From Paracoccus sp. TOH (lineage in GTDB: Bacteria > Pseudomonadota > Alphaproteobacteria > Rhodobacterales > Rhodobacteraceae), in assembly GCF_030388245.1 (NCBI RefSeq), contig NZ_CP098360.1:1076501-1140500 (forward strand): a DNA stretch of 64,000 bases. Direction: 5' to 3'. Under the pieces are notes generated by a model. The model saw only the letters and a program-made list of their open reading frames with translations. It was not told where the DNA came from and made no database searches. This document shows, piece by piece, positions 51,396 through 59,788 of this stretch. Each line of letters opens with the position of its first letter. The stretch's first letter is position 1. The position numbers were made by a program, and so were the translations under genes.

Positions 51396-52162
51396 GCGCG
51401 CAGCGTCGCGCCGCCATCGACATACAGGTCGGCCATGGTGACATGGCCCGCCTGCTCGGACAGCATGAACATCACCGCGCCGGCGATGTCCTCGGGCGTC
51501 GCCAGCTTCTTCAGCGGGATGCCGGTGCGATAGGCCTCCAGGCTGCCCTCGATCACCGCGCGCTCGCCGGCGCCGCCGTCCTCGGTCCACATGCCGGTTT
51601 GCATCGGCGTCAGGGTCGAGCCCGGCGCGACGATGTTGCAGCGCACGCCCTGCGCCGCCAGTTCCAGCCCCAGGCAGCGGATCAGCATGGTCGCCGCCGC
51701 CTTCGAGGCGGCATAGGCCCCCATGTTCAGGCGCGGAATCCCCGCCGCGTTCGAGCTGACCGCGACGATCGAGCCGCCGCCGTTGCGCACCATGGCGCGG
51801 CCGAAGGCGCGGGTGACGTTGAAGCTGCCCGTGGCATTGACGCCGATCACCCGCTCCCATTCCTCGGGCGCCAGGTCCAGCAGCGGCCCGACGGCCAGCA
51901 CCCCGGCCGCATGGACGCCCAGCCCCAGCGGACCATGCGCGGCCTCGACCTCGGCCACCAGCGCCTCGGTGGCGGCGCCGTCGCGCACGTCCAGCGCCCG
52001 GTTCTCGGCGCCCGCGACCGGGTTCGCGGCCAGCGCGGTCTCGGTATCGGTGGCGACGACCTTCGCCCCCGCCTCCAGCAGCGCGGCAACCACGGCCCGG
52101 CCGATGCCGCCGGCCGCGCCGGTGACGATGGCGGTCTTGCCCTGAAATCCGGTCAGGCGCAT
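51392..52162 (-). CDS. entA: 2,3-dihydro-2,3-dihydroxybenzoate dehydrogenase
   Basis: Short-chain dehydrogenase of 256 residues that oxidises 2,3-dihydro-2,3-dihydroxybenzoate to 2,3-dihydroxybenzoate with NAD. TGAAGGIG (14-21) binds the nucleotide; Ser137, Tyr150 and Lys154 (VSSNAAGIPRLNMGAYAASK region) are catalytic. The CNIVAPGSTLTPMQ segment matches EntA rather than general SDRs, and the neighbours entB and entC confirm the assignment. It overlaps entB by ten bases and is the last gene of the entC-entB-entA unit. Confidence 0.94.
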   Translation of the reverse strand: MRLTGFQGKTAIVTGAAGGIGRAVVAALLEAGAKVVATDTETALAANPVAGAENRALDVRDGAATEALVAEVEAAHGPLGLGVHAAGVLAVGPLLDLAPEEWERVIGVNATGSFNVTRAFGRAMVRNGGGSIVAVSSNAAGIPRLNMGAYAASKAAATMLIRCLGLELAAQGVRCNIVAPGSTLTPMQTGMWTEDGGAGERAVIEGSLEAYRTGIPLKKLATPEDIAGAVMFMLSEQAGHVTMADLYVDGGATLRA

Positions 52163-52806
52163 GACTTCACCTCTGCTTGCAGCGCGGTCAGTGCCTGCCG
52201 GGTGGACAGGGCCACGCCGCAGGTGGCGGCGATCCAGGCCATGGCCATGTCCTGCTTCTCGCGCGAGAAATCGGCTTGCGCATCGGCCACGGCAAAGGCC
52301 TCGATGTCGCGCTGGAACGCCTCGACGGCGGTGGCGAGGCAGCCGATATGGGCATAGACGCCGCAGATCATCAGCTGGTCGCGGCCACGCGCCCGCATCA
52401 GATGGTCCAGGTTCGAGCGCTGGAAGGCGCTGTAGCGATGCTTGACCAGCACGATGTCGCCCGCGGCCGGGGCCAGCGCCGGCAGGATCTCCTCGTGCTC
52501 GGGGACGGCGCTCATGCCCGGCCCCCACAGGTCGGCCTGCAGGCCGCGATCCGGGCGGAACTGGTCGCCCCGCTGCGCGGTGTAGAACACCGGCACGCCC
52601 GCCGCCCGCGCCGCCTGGATCAGCCGCGCGATATTGTCGACCACCGGCGCCAGCGGCGCGCCCTCGGGATAGGGGCGGCAGAAATAGCGCTGCATGTCAT
52701 GGATCAGCAGCGCCAGCCGGTCGCGGTCGGGCTGCCAGGGACCGCGCGCCTTGGGCAGCTCGGCCTCGGTCGGGGGGGCATAGGGGGCGATGCCGGGCAG
52801 GGCCAT
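52153..52806 (-). CDS. entB: isochorismatase (isochorismate lyase domain only)
   Basis: Converts isochorismate to 2,3-dihydro-2,3-dihydroxybenzoate plus pyruvate. The 217 residues cover only the isochorismatase hydrolase-fold domain: ALLIHDMQRYFCRPYP with the catalytic Asp, VFYTAQRGDQ, LVKHRYSAFQRSNLDHLMRARGRDQLMICGVYAHIGCL. The C-terminal aryl carrier domain present in E. coli EntB (285 residues) is missing; a separate carrier protein is encoded at 51150. The start overlaps the entC stop by one base (TGATG), and the end overlaps entA. Confidence 0.94.
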   Translation of the reverse strand: MALPGIAPYAPPTEAELPKARGPWQPDRDRLALLIHDMQRYFCRPYPEGAPLAPVVDNIARLIQAARAAGVPVFYTAQRGDQFRPDRGLQADLWGPGMSAVPEHEEILPALAPAAGDIVLVKHRYSAFQRSNLDHLMRARGRDQLMICGVYAHIGCLATAVEAFQRDIEAFAVADAQADFSREKQDMAMAWIAATCGVALSTRQALTALQAEVKSCA

Positions 52807-54023
52807 CAGTTCTCTCCGTCCTTGCGCGCCACCCCGGCCAGGCCCGCATCCTGCGGCAGGCCCAGTGCGGCCAGGAAAGCGCCGAATTTCGCGCCGGTCT
52901 CGGCGGCCTCGGCCATCGGGTCCGAGCCGGGAACGATCCCCGCCCCGGCATAAAGCCGCGCCTGCCGGCCGCTGATCTCGGCGCAGCGGATGGCGACATA
53001 CCAGGCGCCGTCGCCCCGGGCGTCGCACCAGCCGACCGCCCCGGCATAGAAGTCCCGGGCCACGGGTTCAAGCTCGCCGATCAGCCGCGCCGCGCGCGCC
53101 ATCGGCACGCCGCAGACCGCCGGCGTCGGATGCAGCGCCGAGGCCAGCACGACCGAGGGCGTGTCCGCGTCGCGCAGCCGCCCCTCGATGCGGGTGCCCA
53201 GGTGCCACATGCTGCGGGTCGAGGCGATGCAGGTGCCCTCGGGGCAGCTCAGCGCGCGGCACCAGGGCGCCAGCGTGTCAAGGATGGATTCCACCACCAG
53301 CGCATGTTCGCGGTGGTCCTTGCCGGAATTGGACAGCGCCTCGGCCGCGGCGCGGTCGGCCACCGGATCGGCCAGCCGCCGCGCCGAACCCGCCAGCGGA
53401 TGCGAGACGATGCGCTTGCCGGTCTTTTCCACCAGCAGCTCCGGCGTGGCCCCGCACAGCATCCGGCCCTGCGGATGCGCCGGACCCGAGGGCAGGGCGA
53501 CGCGAAAGGCGGTGACGGTGCGGTCGGCATGCAGCCGCGACATCAGCGCCTCGACCGGGATGGGCGCGGTCGATTCGACCAGCAGGCTGCGGGCCAGCAC
53601 GATCTTTTCCAGCGCGTCCTGCCGGCCGGATTCCTCATACATGACCGCCAGCGCCCGGGCCACGGCGCGGGCATAGTCGCCGGCCTGCGGTTCGGGCGTC
53701 AGCCGCCAGTCCTGCAGGGGCAGGCCCGCGGGGGCGATGCCGTTCGGGGCCGGGGCCGGGGCCGGCTGGCCGTCGCATTGCCACAGGCAGTCCTCAGCCG
53801 CCCGGTCGAAGGGCAGGGCGCCGCCGATCACCCCCTCTGCCGGGATCGAGGCCAAGGCCCCGGTCACCCGTGCGTCCAGCGTCGCGGCATTGCCCGGCGG
53901 CAGGCGCCGGGCGGCGCCGCGGCCAAGCACGCGCCCCGACGGACCTTCGAAACCGAACAGGACTGGATCAGGCACAAGCGACGCCGTCTTCTTGGGCGCG
54001 TCGGACAGGCGGATGTTCATCAT
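52806..54023 (-). CDS. entC: isochorismate synthase
   Basis: Chorismate-binding enzyme of 405 residues (or 404 from the second Met) that makes isochorismate, the committed step to 2,3-dihydroxybenzoate. The family core is seen in EKIVLARSL, FRVALPSG, GATPELLVEKTGKRIVSHPLAGSARR, SGKDHREHALVV, LHPTPAVCGVP and the FYAGAVGWCDARGDG end. It heads the entC-entB-entA unit. The 373-base gap upstream (54024-54396) has no supported gene; on the minus strand it holds a weak promoter-like pair (TTGCGG, 16 bases, GATAAT at 54322-54295) that would give a 270-base leader. Confidence 0.94.
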   Translation of the reverse strand: MMNIRLSDAPKKTASLVPDPVLFGFEGPSGRVLGRGAARRLPPGNAATLDARVTGALASIPAEGVIGGALPFDRAAEDCLWQCDGQPAPAPAPNGIAPAGLPLQDWRLTPEPQAGDYARAVARALAVMYEESGRQDALEKIVLARSLLVESTAPIPVEALMSRLHADRTVTAFRVALPSGPAHPQGRMLCGATPELLVEKTGKRIVSHPLAGSARRLADPVADRAAAEALSNSGKDHREHALVVESILDTLAPWCRALSCPEGTCIASTRSMWHLGTRIEGRLRDADTPSVVLASALHPTPAVCGVPMARAARLIGELEPVARDFYAGAVGWCDARGDGAWYVAIRCAEISGRQARLYAGAGIVPGSDPMAEAAETGAKFGAFLAALGLPQDAGLAGVARKDGEN

Positions 54024-54396
54024 GCATCTCGTTTCAAAGGATTTCGTCCCCAATCAGGGCGGGGGCGCGCGGCCGGATGGGCGCGGGCGACGCAGTCATG
54101 GCCCATGCTGCGGTCGGGTCTTCGGGGCAGAATTTCTCCCGCTTTGGGTTCAGGCAGTGGCCGTTTCGGGTGGCGAGCCGCCGCTGGCCCGGAACGGCGC
54201 GGCTGGCCGGGACCGGATGACCAGCACCCCGCCCCTCGGCTTCCCGCGCGCAATCTGGCAAAGCCGCCGGCCAAAGGCAAGTAAAAAGATCAGGATTATC
54301 CGGCAGGGGCGAAAAGCCGCAACCGCCCGTCAAGACCGTCGGGAACCGGCCGCCCCCGCGCCGTGTTCCGGCAGGCAACCGCGATGAGGCCAGAAT

Positions 54397-55359
54397 ATGA
54401 CAGAACAGCGCGATCCGCCCGCCGGGGCGGCGTTTTCCCTTGCCACGGCGCGGGTCTGCACGATCGTCAACATGGGCTCGGGCCGCAAGCAGGGCCGCGA
54501 CATCGCCGGCGAACTGCGCAAGGCGCTGCAGGGGCGGGTGGCCGCGCTGGAGATCCGCGGCACCGAGGCGGGCTCGGACCTGCCCGCCATGGCCCGACAG
54601 GCGGTCGCGCAGGGCTTCGACCTGATCGTCGCGGCCGGCGGCGACGGCACCCAGGCGGCGGTGGCCAGCGCCGTGGCCGGCACGGACAGCGCCATGGCGG
54701 TGATCCCCGGCGGCACCTTCAACTATTTCGCCCGCGATCTCGGCTCGGGCGAGACGGTCGAGGAGGCGCTGAAGGTCTTCGAGTCCCCCCGGATCCGCGC
54801 CGTCGACATCGGCGAGATGAACGGCACGATCTTTCTCAACAATGTCAGCTTCGGCGCCTATCCGGAAATCCTGAAACGGCGCGAGAATATCTACCGGCGC
54901 TGGGGCCGGTCGCGGGTGGCGGCCTATTGGTCGGCGCTGGTGGCGCTCTGGACGCTGCGCCGGCCGCTGCGGCTGACGGTGCGCGCCAGGGGGCGGGAAC
55001 AGCGCTTCACCACCGCGCTCGCCTTTGTGGCGAAAAGCGCCTACCAGCTCGACATGTTCGGGCTCGAGGGCGCCGATTGCGTGCGCCAGGGCCAGTTGGC
55101 GCTGCTGGTGGCGCGGGCCCGACGCCCGACGCCGCTGGTGCGCTCGGCGCTGCGGCTGGCCATGGGCAAGACGGCGCGCTATGCCGATTTCGACCTGATC
55201 TGCGCCGAATCCTTCGAGATCGAGACCGTGCCGCGCCATGAATATGTCGCCCATGACGGCGAAAAGACCTGGATGGATTCGCCCTTTGCCATCCGGGTGC
55301 GCAAGGGGGCGCTGAAGGTGCTCGTGCCGGCCGGCAGCGGCGGGCGGGACGCGGCATGA
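54397..55359 (+). CDS. diacylglycerol kinase catalytic-domain protein
   Basis: A 320-residue lipid-kinase-like protein (DAGK_cat/YegS type). The nucleotide loop GGDGT is at 81-85 in VAAGGDGTQAAVA, and IPGGTFNYFARDLG is the second family motif (GTxNxxAR). The C-terminal beta-sandwich half is present. Such enzymes phosphorylate diacylglycerol or related lipids or sphingoid bases; the exact substrate is not predictable. AGGCCAGAAT precedes the ATG. Its stop overlaps the phosphoesterase ATG by four bases, so the two genes are coupled, possibly a kinase with a phospholipid phosphodiesterase. Confidence 0.92.
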   Translation: MTEQRDPPAGAAFSLATARVCTIVNMGSGRKQGRDIAGELRKALQGRVAALEIRGTEAGSDLPAMARQAVAQGFDLIVAAGGDGTQAAVASAVAGTDSAMAVIPGGTFNYFARDLGSGETVEEALKVFESPRIRAVDIGEMNGTIFLNNVSFGAYPEILKRRENIYRRWGRSRVAAYWSALVALWTLRRPLRLTVRARGREQRFTTALAFVAKSAYQLDMFGLEGADCVRQGQLALLVARARRPTPLVRSALRLAMGKTARYADFDLICAESFEIETVPRHEYVAHDGEKTWMDSPFAIRVRKGALKVLVPAGSGGRDAA

Positions 55360-56144
55360 CGCGCATCCTGCATCTCTCGGACCTGCATTTCGGCTATGAG
55401 CGCGCTTCGCTGATCGAACCGCTGCTGGACCTGGTGAATGCCGCCCGCGCCGATCTGGTCGTGGTGACGGGCGACCTGACCCATCGCGGCCGCTCGGCGC
55501 AATTCGCCCGGGCGGCGGCCTTCCTGCGCCGGATCGAGGCGCCGCTGATCGCGGTGCCGGGCAATCACGACATCCCGCTCTACAAGCTCTCGGACCGCAT
55601 GATGCAGCCCTATGTCCGCTGGCGCCGCGCCATCGCCGAAACGCTCGAGCCGGTCGGCCATGTCGGCGCGGTGCGGGTGCAGGGGCTGAACAGCGTCGAT
55701 CCCATGGCTTGGCAGCGCGGCATCATCACCCCGGCGCAGGTGGCGCGAGTGATCGCCGGGCTGGACCCGTCCTGCACCAACATCGTCGCCCTGCACCACC
55801 CGCTGCAGCAACGCCCGCAGGTGGACAAGGCGCTGATGAAGGGCGCCGCATCGGCCCTGACGCGCTTCGAGACCGACGGCGTGCAGCTGGTGCTGAGCGG
55901 CCACCTGCACCTGTGGTCGATCGGCGCCTTTCTGGGCGAAACCGGCCGCCCGGTCCTGCAGGTGCAGGCGGGCACCGCGCTTTGCGCTCGGCCGGACGAC
56001 CGGCAGAACGAATTCGCGGTGCTGGATTTCCGCGGCCCGGACCTGATCGTCGAACGCCATGTCGCGCCGATGGACGAGCCCGGCTTCCGCCCGCGGCAAG
56101 AGCTGCGCTTCGCCCGGCGGCACGGCCTTTGGCGCCCGGCCTGA
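55356..56144 (+). CDS. cytoplasmic calcineurin-like metallophosphoesterase
   Basis: A 262-residue dinuclear-metal phosphoesterase without a signal peptide. Motifs: ILHLSDLHFG, VVTGDLTHRG, VPGNHDIPLY, VALHHPLQQ and LSGHLHLWSIG. This is the layout of the class III cyclic nucleotide/glycerophosphodiesterase group (CpdA-GpdQ type). The translational coupling to a lipid kinase makes a phospholipid-derived substrate possible. The region behind it is a composite repeat with long hairpins. Confidence 0.92.
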   Translation: MTRILHLSDLHFGYERASLIEPLLDLVNAARADLVVVTGDLTHRGRSAQFARAAAFLRRIEAPLIAVPGNHDIPLYKLSDRMMQPYVRWRRAIAETLEPVGHVGAVRVQGLNSVDPMAWQRGIITPAQVARVIAGLDPSCTNIVALHHPLQQRPQVDKALMKGAASALTRFETDGVQLVLSGHLHLWSIGAFLGETGRPVLQVQAGTALCARPDDRQNEFAVLDFRGPDLIVERHVAPMDEPGFRPRQELRFARRHGLWRPA

Positions 56145-56145
56145 T

Positions 56146-56224
56146 TTCACCGTTTCCAAATACCCCGGGGGAACGCCTTTCCGGCCCCGTCGCGGGGCCG
56201 GAAAGGCGTGGGGGCAGAGCCCCC
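56146..56224 (-). repeat. dispersed intergenic repeat, copy 3, with two hairpins
   Basis: On the minus strand, after the VOC gene: GGGGG CTCTG CCCCC (56224-56210), then a perfect 17-bp hairpin (arms 56209-56193 and 56189-56173, loop of three bases), then CCCCCGGGGTATTTGGAAAC and GGTGAA (core 56165-56146, one G shorter than copies 1 and 2). The order hairpin, hairpin, core is the same as in copy 2. The hairpins could act as terminator for either convergent gene. Confidence 0.75.
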
Positions 56225-56235
56225 CGGCCCCCGGC

Positions 56236-57030
56236 TCAACCCTTCGGTTCGACGCGCAGCTTCGTGCCCCAGGGATCGCTGAACTCCACCGCCCCCAGCG
56301 CCGCCAGCGCATCGGCATCGGCCACCAGAACCACCTCGGCCAGCCCGGCCGCATCGGCGCTGCGCGGCCCCGCGCCGCGGCTGTTCCAGATGTTTCCCGC
56401 CAGGTGATGGTGATAGCCGCCGGTGGCGAAGAAGCTGGCGCCGAACATATGGGCGCTGCGATCCATGCCAAGCCGGTTCATGTAGAATGCCTCGGCCTCG
56501 GCGACATTGCCGACCTGCAGGTGGACATGGCCGACCACGCTGCCCGCGGGTGCGCCGGCCCAGGGCGCATCCGCCGCATCCAGCAGGCCCTGCAGGTTCA
56601 GCGCGATGCTGTCCATCCGCACCGCGCGGCCATCGGTCTGCCAGGCCGAGCGGGGCCGGTCGGCATAGATCTCGATGCCGTTGCCCTCGGGGTCGCGCAG
56701 ATAAAGCGCCTCGCTGACCAGGTGGTCCGAGGCGCCGTCCAGGCCGATCTGCCGGTCGGCGGCATGGCGCAGCCAGCGCCCCAGCGCCGCGCGGTCGGGC
56801 AGCAGGAAGGCGGTGTGGAACAACCCGGCCTCGCGCGGGCGATGGCGGGCGGCGCGGTCGCGGCGCAGCGCCAGCAGCGGCAGGTCGCCGGCGCCCAGCA
56901 CCAGCTCCTCGCCGCCACCCGCAAGCCGTTCGAGGCCGATGGCGGAACGATAGAAATCCCCCACCTTGTCCAGGTCGTTGACGATCAGCGCAACCCGGCC
57001 GATCTGGATGGGGGCATCGCTGCTGGCCAT
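56236..57030 (-). CDS. VOC family ring-cleavage dioxygenase-like protein
   Basis: A 264-residue protein with two vicinal-oxygen-chelate modules (about 8-130 and 160-262), each of the beta-alpha-beta-beta-beta type: IGRVALIVNDLDKVGDFYRSAIGL and VGHVHLQVGNVAEAEAFYMNRLGM. Likely metal ligands are His in GLFHTAF, Glu in NGIEIYAD, and His in GHVHLQV and YHHHLAGN. It resembles CatE/catechol-2,3-dioxygenase-like proteins, whose substrates range from catechols to thiol adducts. It lies 2 kb from a catechol siderophore locus, but there is no evidence it acts on the siderophore. GGAGACC precedes the ATG. Confidence 0.88.
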   Translation of the reverse strand: MASSDAPIQIGRVALIVNDLDKVGDFYRSAIGLERLAGGGEELVLGAGDLPLLALRRDRAARHRPREAGLFHTAFLLPDRAALGRWLRHAADRQIGLDGASDHLVSEALYLRDPEGNGIEIYADRPRSAWQTDGRAVRMDSIALNLQGLLDAADAPWAGAPAGSVVGHVHLQVGNVAEAEAFYMNRLGMDRSAHMFGASFFATGGYHHHLAGNIWNSRGAGPRSADAAGLAEVVLVADADALAALGAVEFSDPWGTKLRVEPKG

Positions 57031-57195
57031 GATGGTCTCCTTGTTCCCGAAGGACTCTCCGTTGCCGCCAAGATAGGCGCGGCCGGCATGGCTGGAAATG
57101 GCGCCAGTCGGGGAACACTGTCGCCGGAAAGGGGATGATTGCCTTCGCCTGCGCCACGGCGCATGATGCGGGACCCTTTCGCCTGCCGGAACCCG

Positions 57196-58398
57196 ATGAA
57201 ACCCCGCACCGCCCAGACCCCGCCCAGCAAGACCCCGCCCAGCAGAACCCCGCCCCGGCCGCAGCCCGAGGCCGCGCCGCTGGCCGCCGATCCGGGGCGG
57301 ATGGAGATCTTCCTGGTCGCCACCCCGGGCCTCGAGCAGCCGCTGGCCGAGGAGGCGCGCGCGCTTGGCTACGACGCGCAGCCGCAGCCCGGCGGTGTCA
57401 GCTTCACCGGCGGCTGGCCCGATGTCTGGCGGGCCAATCTGGACATCCGCGGCGCGACCCGGGTGCTGGCCCGCATCGGCGCCTTTCGCGCCATGCACCC
57501 GGCGCAGCTCGACAAGCGGGCGCGCCGCTTTCCCTGGGCGGACTGGCTGCGCCCGGACGTGCCGATCCGCATCGAGGCCAGCAGCCGCAAGTCGCGCATC
57601 TATCACGCCGGCGCCATCACCCAGCGCATCGAGGCCGCGATCCGCGACAGCATCGGCGCCCCGGTCGCCGAGGACGCGCCGGTCACGCTGAAGATCCGCC
57701 TGGAAGACGACCTTTGCACCATCAGCCTGGACACATCCGGCGAGTCGCTGCACCGGCGCGGCCACAAGCAGGCGGTCGGCAAGGCGCCGATGCGCGAGAC
57801 CATGGCGGCGATGTTCCTGCGCCAATGCGGCTTCGACGGGCGCGAGCCGGTGCTGGACCCGATGTGCGGCTCGGGCACCTTCGTCATCGAGGCGGCCGAG
57901 ATCGCGGCGGGCCTGCGTCCCGGCCGGATGCGGCATTTCGCCTTCGAGCAGCTTCCGGGCTTCGACGCGCCGGCATGGGAGACGATGCGCGCCGCCCCCG
58001 CCATCCCGCCGGCACCGGCCGCGATCCGCTATCACGGCAGCGACCGCGACCCCGGCGCCATCCGCATGAGCCGCGAGAATGCCGAGCGCGCCGGGTTGGA
58101 AAGCTGGACCCGCTTCGAGAACCGCCCGATCGGCGAGCTGGAACGGCCCGAGGGACCGCCGGGCCTTGTCATCGTCAACCCGCCCTATGGCGCGCGCATC
58201 GGCAACAAGGGGCCGCTGTTCGGTTTGCATGCGGCGCTGGGCGAGGCGCTGCGCGAGCGTTTCCGCGGCTGGCGCGTCGGGCTGGTGACCAGCGAGGCGC
58301 CGCTGGCCCGCGCCACCGGCCTGCCGTTTCGCGAACCGGGCCCCTATGTCGCGCATGGCGGGCTGAAGATCCGGCTGTGGCAGACCGGGCCGCTGTGA
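57196..58398 (+). CDS. THUMP-domain class I RNA methyltransferase (RlmL-like)
   Basis: A methyltransferase of the UPF0020/RlmL type acting on rRNA or tRNA. The core begins MEIFLVATPGLEQPLAEEA; a THUMP domain follows (about 60-160), then a SAM-binding domain with LDPMCGSGTFVIEAAEIA and the catalytic NPPYGARIG, typical of N2-guanine methylation. It equals only the RlmL half of E. coli RlmKL. The start is uncertain: ATG 57196 adds 35 residues with a TPPSKTPPSRTPP ladder, while ATG 57301 begins at the conserved core. The longer start is shown; neither has a convincing binding site. Confidence 0.88.
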   Translation: MKPRTAQTPPSKTPPSRTPPRPQPEAAPLAADPGRMEIFLVATPGLEQPLAEEARALGYDAQPQPGGVSFTGGWPDVWRANLDIRGATRVLARIGAFRAMHPAQLDKRARRFPWADWLRPDVPIRIEASSRKSRIYHAGAITQRIEAAIRDSIGAPVAEDAPVTLKIRLEDDLCTISLDTSGESLHRRGHKQAVGKAPMRETMAAMFLRQCGFDGREPVLDPMCGSGTFVIEAAEIAAGLRPGRMRHFAFEQLPGFDAPAWETMRAAPAIPPAPAAIRYHGSDRDPGAIRMSRENAERAGLESWTRFENRPIGELERPEGPPGLVIVNPPYGARIGNKGPLFGLHAALGEALRERFRGWRVGLVTSEAPLARATGLPFREPGPYVAHGGLKIRLWQTGPL

Positions 58399-58498
58399 CC
58401 GGGGCATCCCGGCCGGCGGCGCGGCATTGATACGATCGGCCGCAGGGACGTGATCCCCGCAGGTGCTATGATGCCCCGGAACCGCGCAGGAGGGTCGC

Positions 58499-59248
58499 AT
58501 GGACATTCGTTTCGACAACAGGATCGCGCTGGTGACCGGCGCCGGCTCGGGGCTGGGCGAGGCGATCGCGCTGGAGCTTGCCGCTTCGGGCGCCACGGTG
58601 GTGGCCGCCGACCTGCATGAGGAAACCGCCCGCGCCACCGCCGCCCGGATCGTCGCGGCCGGCGGCCGGGCCGAGGCGGTGGCGGGCGACGTCTCGGACC
58701 CCGAGCAGGTGCAGAAGGCGGTCGAGGTCGCCAAGCGGTTGGGCGGGTTGCATCTGCTGGTGAACAATGCCGGCATCGGCGGCCCCAGCGCGCCGGTCGG
58801 GGACTATCCGCTGGACGGCTGGCGAAGGGTCATCGACGTGAACCTGAACGCGGTCTTCTACGGCATGCGCTACGGCATCCCGGCCATGCTGGACGCCGGC
58901 GGCGGGGCGATCGTGAACATGGCCTCGATCCTCGGCTCGGTCGGCTTCGACGGGGCGGCGGCCTATGTCTCGGCCAAGCATGCGGTGGTGGGCATGACCA
59001 GGAACGCGGCGCTGGAATATGCGCAGAAGGGCATCCGGGTGAACTCGGTCGGCCCGGCCTTCATCGACACGCCTTTGCTCGACCAGCTGGACAGCGACAC
59101 CAAGAAGGCGCTGGTCGGCCGGCACCCCATCGGCCGGCTGGGCCGGGCGGATGAGGTGGCGGGGCTGGTCGTCTTCCTGCTGTCGGACCGCGCCAGCTTC
59201 ATCACCGGCAGCTATCACCTGGTGGACGGCGGCTATACGGCGCTGTGA
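58499..59248 (+). CDS. short-chain dehydrogenase/reductase
   Basis: A 249-residue classical SDR. TGAGSGLG (14-21) binds NAD(P); NNAG is at 89-92; catalytic Ser143, Tyr156 and Lys160 are in place (MASILGSVGFDGAAAYVSAK). The C-terminal GSYHLVDGGYTAL is normal. The Asp at the end of beta-2 (VVAADLHEE) favours NAD over NADP. Substrate unknown. GCAGGAGG precedes the ATG at good spacing. It converges on the L,D-transpeptidase gene with three bases between stops. Confidence 0.9.
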   Translation: MDIRFDNRIALVTGAGSGLGEAIALELAASGATVVAADLHEETARATAARIVAAGGRAEAVAGDVSDPEQVQKAVEVAKRLGGLHLLVNNAGIGGPSAPVGDYPLDGWRRVIDVNLNAVFYGMRYGIPAMLDAGGGAIVNMASILGSVGFDGAAAYVSAKHAVVGMTRNAALEYAQKGIRVNSVGPAFIDTPLLDQLDSDTKKALVGRHPIGRLGRADEVAGLVVFLLSDRASFITGSYHLVDGGYTAL

Positions 59249-59251
59249 CGC

Positions 59252-59788
59252 TCAGTCCTTGCCGTGCCGGCTGGCGGGCCTGCGCGCCGGCCAGCGCGGC
59301 AGGGCGGGAATCTCCAGCACATCGCCCGGCGCGATGGCGGAAGCCAGGCGGATCAGGTCGCGCCGCGCCATGGCGATGCAGCCGGCGGTCGGAAAACCGG
59401 GCCGGCGCCATTGGTGCAGGAAGATGGCGGACCCCGCGCCGGGCCGGGCCTGCGGCCAGTTCCAGTCCGTCACCAGCACGATGTCGTAAAGCGGATCGGC
59501 CCGCCGCATCGCCTCGTGGCTGGGGCCGAAGGGCGCGCGCACCGGCTGGTTATAGGCCGGATGGCCCGAGGCGTCGCACCACAGGTCGCCCGGCAGGATC
59601 GGCCGCGCCCAGCCGCTGGGCCGCGCCAGCCGATCCGGACGATAGAGCAACCCGACGATGCGGTGCCGGCCGACCGGGGTCGCGCCGTCGCCTTCGGCCT
59701 TGTCGGCCCGGATGCCGCCGCGCCCGACCGCGCAGGGGATAAGCCGCGACCCCGCCCGCAGCCCCATCGGGGTCAAGAGCAGCCTCAC
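59252..59788 (-). CDS. L,D-transpeptidase (YkuD) family protein
   Basis: A 178-residue YkuD-domain protein. The catalytic motif is complete: His125 (IFLHQW) and Cys137 in [10 protein letters not shown]. These proteins cross-link peptidoglycan or attach envelope proteins to it through meso-diaminopimelate. No signal peptide is visible at the annotated start, unlike typical periplasmic members, so either the start is further upstream inside ribA or export is unconventional. Similar short, leaderless YkuD proteins are common in Rhodobacterales. It overlaps ribA by four bases (ATGA). Confidence 0.88.
   Translation of the reverse strand: MRLLLTPMGLRAGSRLIPCAVGRGGIRADKAEGDGATPVGRHRIVGLLYRPDRLARPSGWARPILPGDLWCDASGHPAYNQPVRAPFGPSHEAMRRADPLYDIVLVTDWNWPQARPGAGSAIFLHQWRRPGFPTAGCIAMARRDLIRLASAIAPGDVLEIPALPRWPARRPASRHGKD

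Noticed and set aside
54024..54396. Possible gene or Fur box in the 373-base gap upstream of entC
   Set aside because: Open frames there have shadow-like composition and no binding sites. GATAATCCTGATC resembles part of a Fur box but matches too few positions to call.
56236..57030. VOC protein as a siderophore-catechol degrading enzyme
   Set aside because: It is two genes and 2 kb away, on its own transcript, and VOC substrates are too diverse to assign.
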